Origin: Prorocentrum cordatum
Lineage: Eukaryota; Sar; Dinophyceae; Prorocentrales; Prorocentraceae
NCBI GenBank assembly: GCA_963575745.1
Contig: CAUYUJ010008546.1
Coordinates: 211,469-275,468, forward strand
DNA length: 64,000 nt
Direction of reading: 5' to 3'
The notes below the pieces were generated by a model. The model saw only the letters and a list, made by a program, of their open reading frames with translations, was not told the DNA's origin and searched no databases. How positions within the stretch are numbered: position 1 is the stretch's first letter; each line of letters begins with the position of its first letter. Below, piece after piece: positions 63,649 to 64,000 of the stretch. Made by a program: the position numbers and the translations under genes.

Positions 63649-64000
63649 GTCGCACTTTAAAGATTGCGAGGGCAGTTTTGTTGGGCGTAGCAGCGTTGCT
63701 CCCGCTCTGGCCCAAAGTCGAGTTCCGTGGCTGAGAGCGAGTCCAGCCGCCGAAGCCACCGCGCCCTCCTCAGCTCGTGCTTGAGCACGATTGGGAACGC
63801 CAAGGGAGCTTTTGGAGGTGCCGCGTTTGTTTGCGAGGCTACAGAGCGTTATCCAAACCGAGTGGCGGATCGGAGTGCGCGGGCCGCAGCAGGCTCGACA
63901 GGTGTGTTCTGGAGCGTCTCGGGCATCGTGTGATTGCGTTCCCATGCACTGATAATTCTAACATGTTCCTTTGCATGTCGTGCAAGTTTTATAGCAGCGG
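63649..64000. other. Region after ORF2, probably LINE 3' UTR
   Basis: No protein signal. AT-rich towards 63940-64000. The element end and any tail lie here or beyond the window. Confidence 0.45.

Larger units (their letters stand above)
57735..63700 (+). mobile_element. LINE-like non-LTR retrotransposon, full-length from the spliced leader
   Basis: Starts at the spliced-leader relics, has ORF1 (57899-59338) and ORF2 (59338-63648) with EEP endonuclease, RT and RNase H in this order, and no LTRs. The 3' end is not resolved; I see no poly-A or target duplication in the window. ORF2 has at least four frame changes, so it is inactive. The presence of the leader at the 5' end indicates that the whole mRNA was copied. 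Confidence 0.85.

Noticed and set aside
1-64000. tRNA, 5S rRNA or U-snRNA genes
   Set aside because: I looked for B-box-like GGTTCGAAT and Sm-like contexts and saw no convincing cloverleaf; a dedicated scan would be needed.

Overview
This window is nuclear DNA of a dinoflagellate. The direct marker is a perfect copy of the 22-nt dinoflagellate spliced leader at 57735-57756. The rest fits: long microsatellites, many unrelated minisatellites, very low gene density, and retroelement proteins of kinds I know from Symbiodiniaceae and related genomes. I cannot name the species.

Layout. 1-20063 holds almost only simple and tandem repeats (CCT, CAT, CA, CT and GT tracts; 62-bp, 109-bp and about 90-bp repeats; a 12-bp minisatellite), plus one fragmented coding-like stretch at 9.85-11.44 kb with two inverted-repeat inserts that look like introners. 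20069-36129 is a very large (16.06 kb) Ty1/copia-type LTR retrotransposon with 270-bp LTRs, a primer-binding site, a 5-bp target duplication, Gag, integrase and RT-RNase H. It also encodes a Tpt1/KptA RNA 2'-phosphotransferase-like domain, a RING-H2 finger, a retropepsin and a methyltransferase-like domain. 36369-42630 is a tyrosine-recombinase retrotransposon whose ends form split direct repeats (A1 ... B1-A2-B2). 43.6-45.0 kb is a roughly 100-bp tandem repeat. 45.8-51.4 kb carries exons of a six-helix voltage/cyclic-nucleotide-type ion channel with minisatellites in an intron; a further terminal exon lies at 53.7-53.9 kb. 54.2-56.6 kb holds a decayed copia pol fragment on the minus strand. 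57735-63648 is a LINE-like element with ORF1 and an EEP endonuclease/RT/RNase H ORF2, preceded by two tandem spliced-leader relics.

Main discovery. The copia-type element carries at least 33 copies of a 14-nt hairpin, GCNNG-GNRA-CNNGC. The two variable stem bases change together with their partners in ten combinations. The copies recur about every 450 bp, in all three reading frames and in the 3' noncoding region, and I saw none elsewhere in the window. This is strong internal evidence for a selected or self-spreading RNA structure. It sits in the same element as an RNA-modifying (Tpt1-like) domain and an arginine-rich Gag, which suggests an RNA-recognition system that I do not know from the literature.

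Other points: three successive +1 reading-frame changes occur at shifty-stop sequences (CTT-TAG, TCT-TGA, TCC-TGA). The LINE's ORF1 stop overlaps the ORF2 start (TGATG). Catalytic Asp-to-Gly and Tyr-to-Cys changes in three different retroelements can all be explained by A-to-G.
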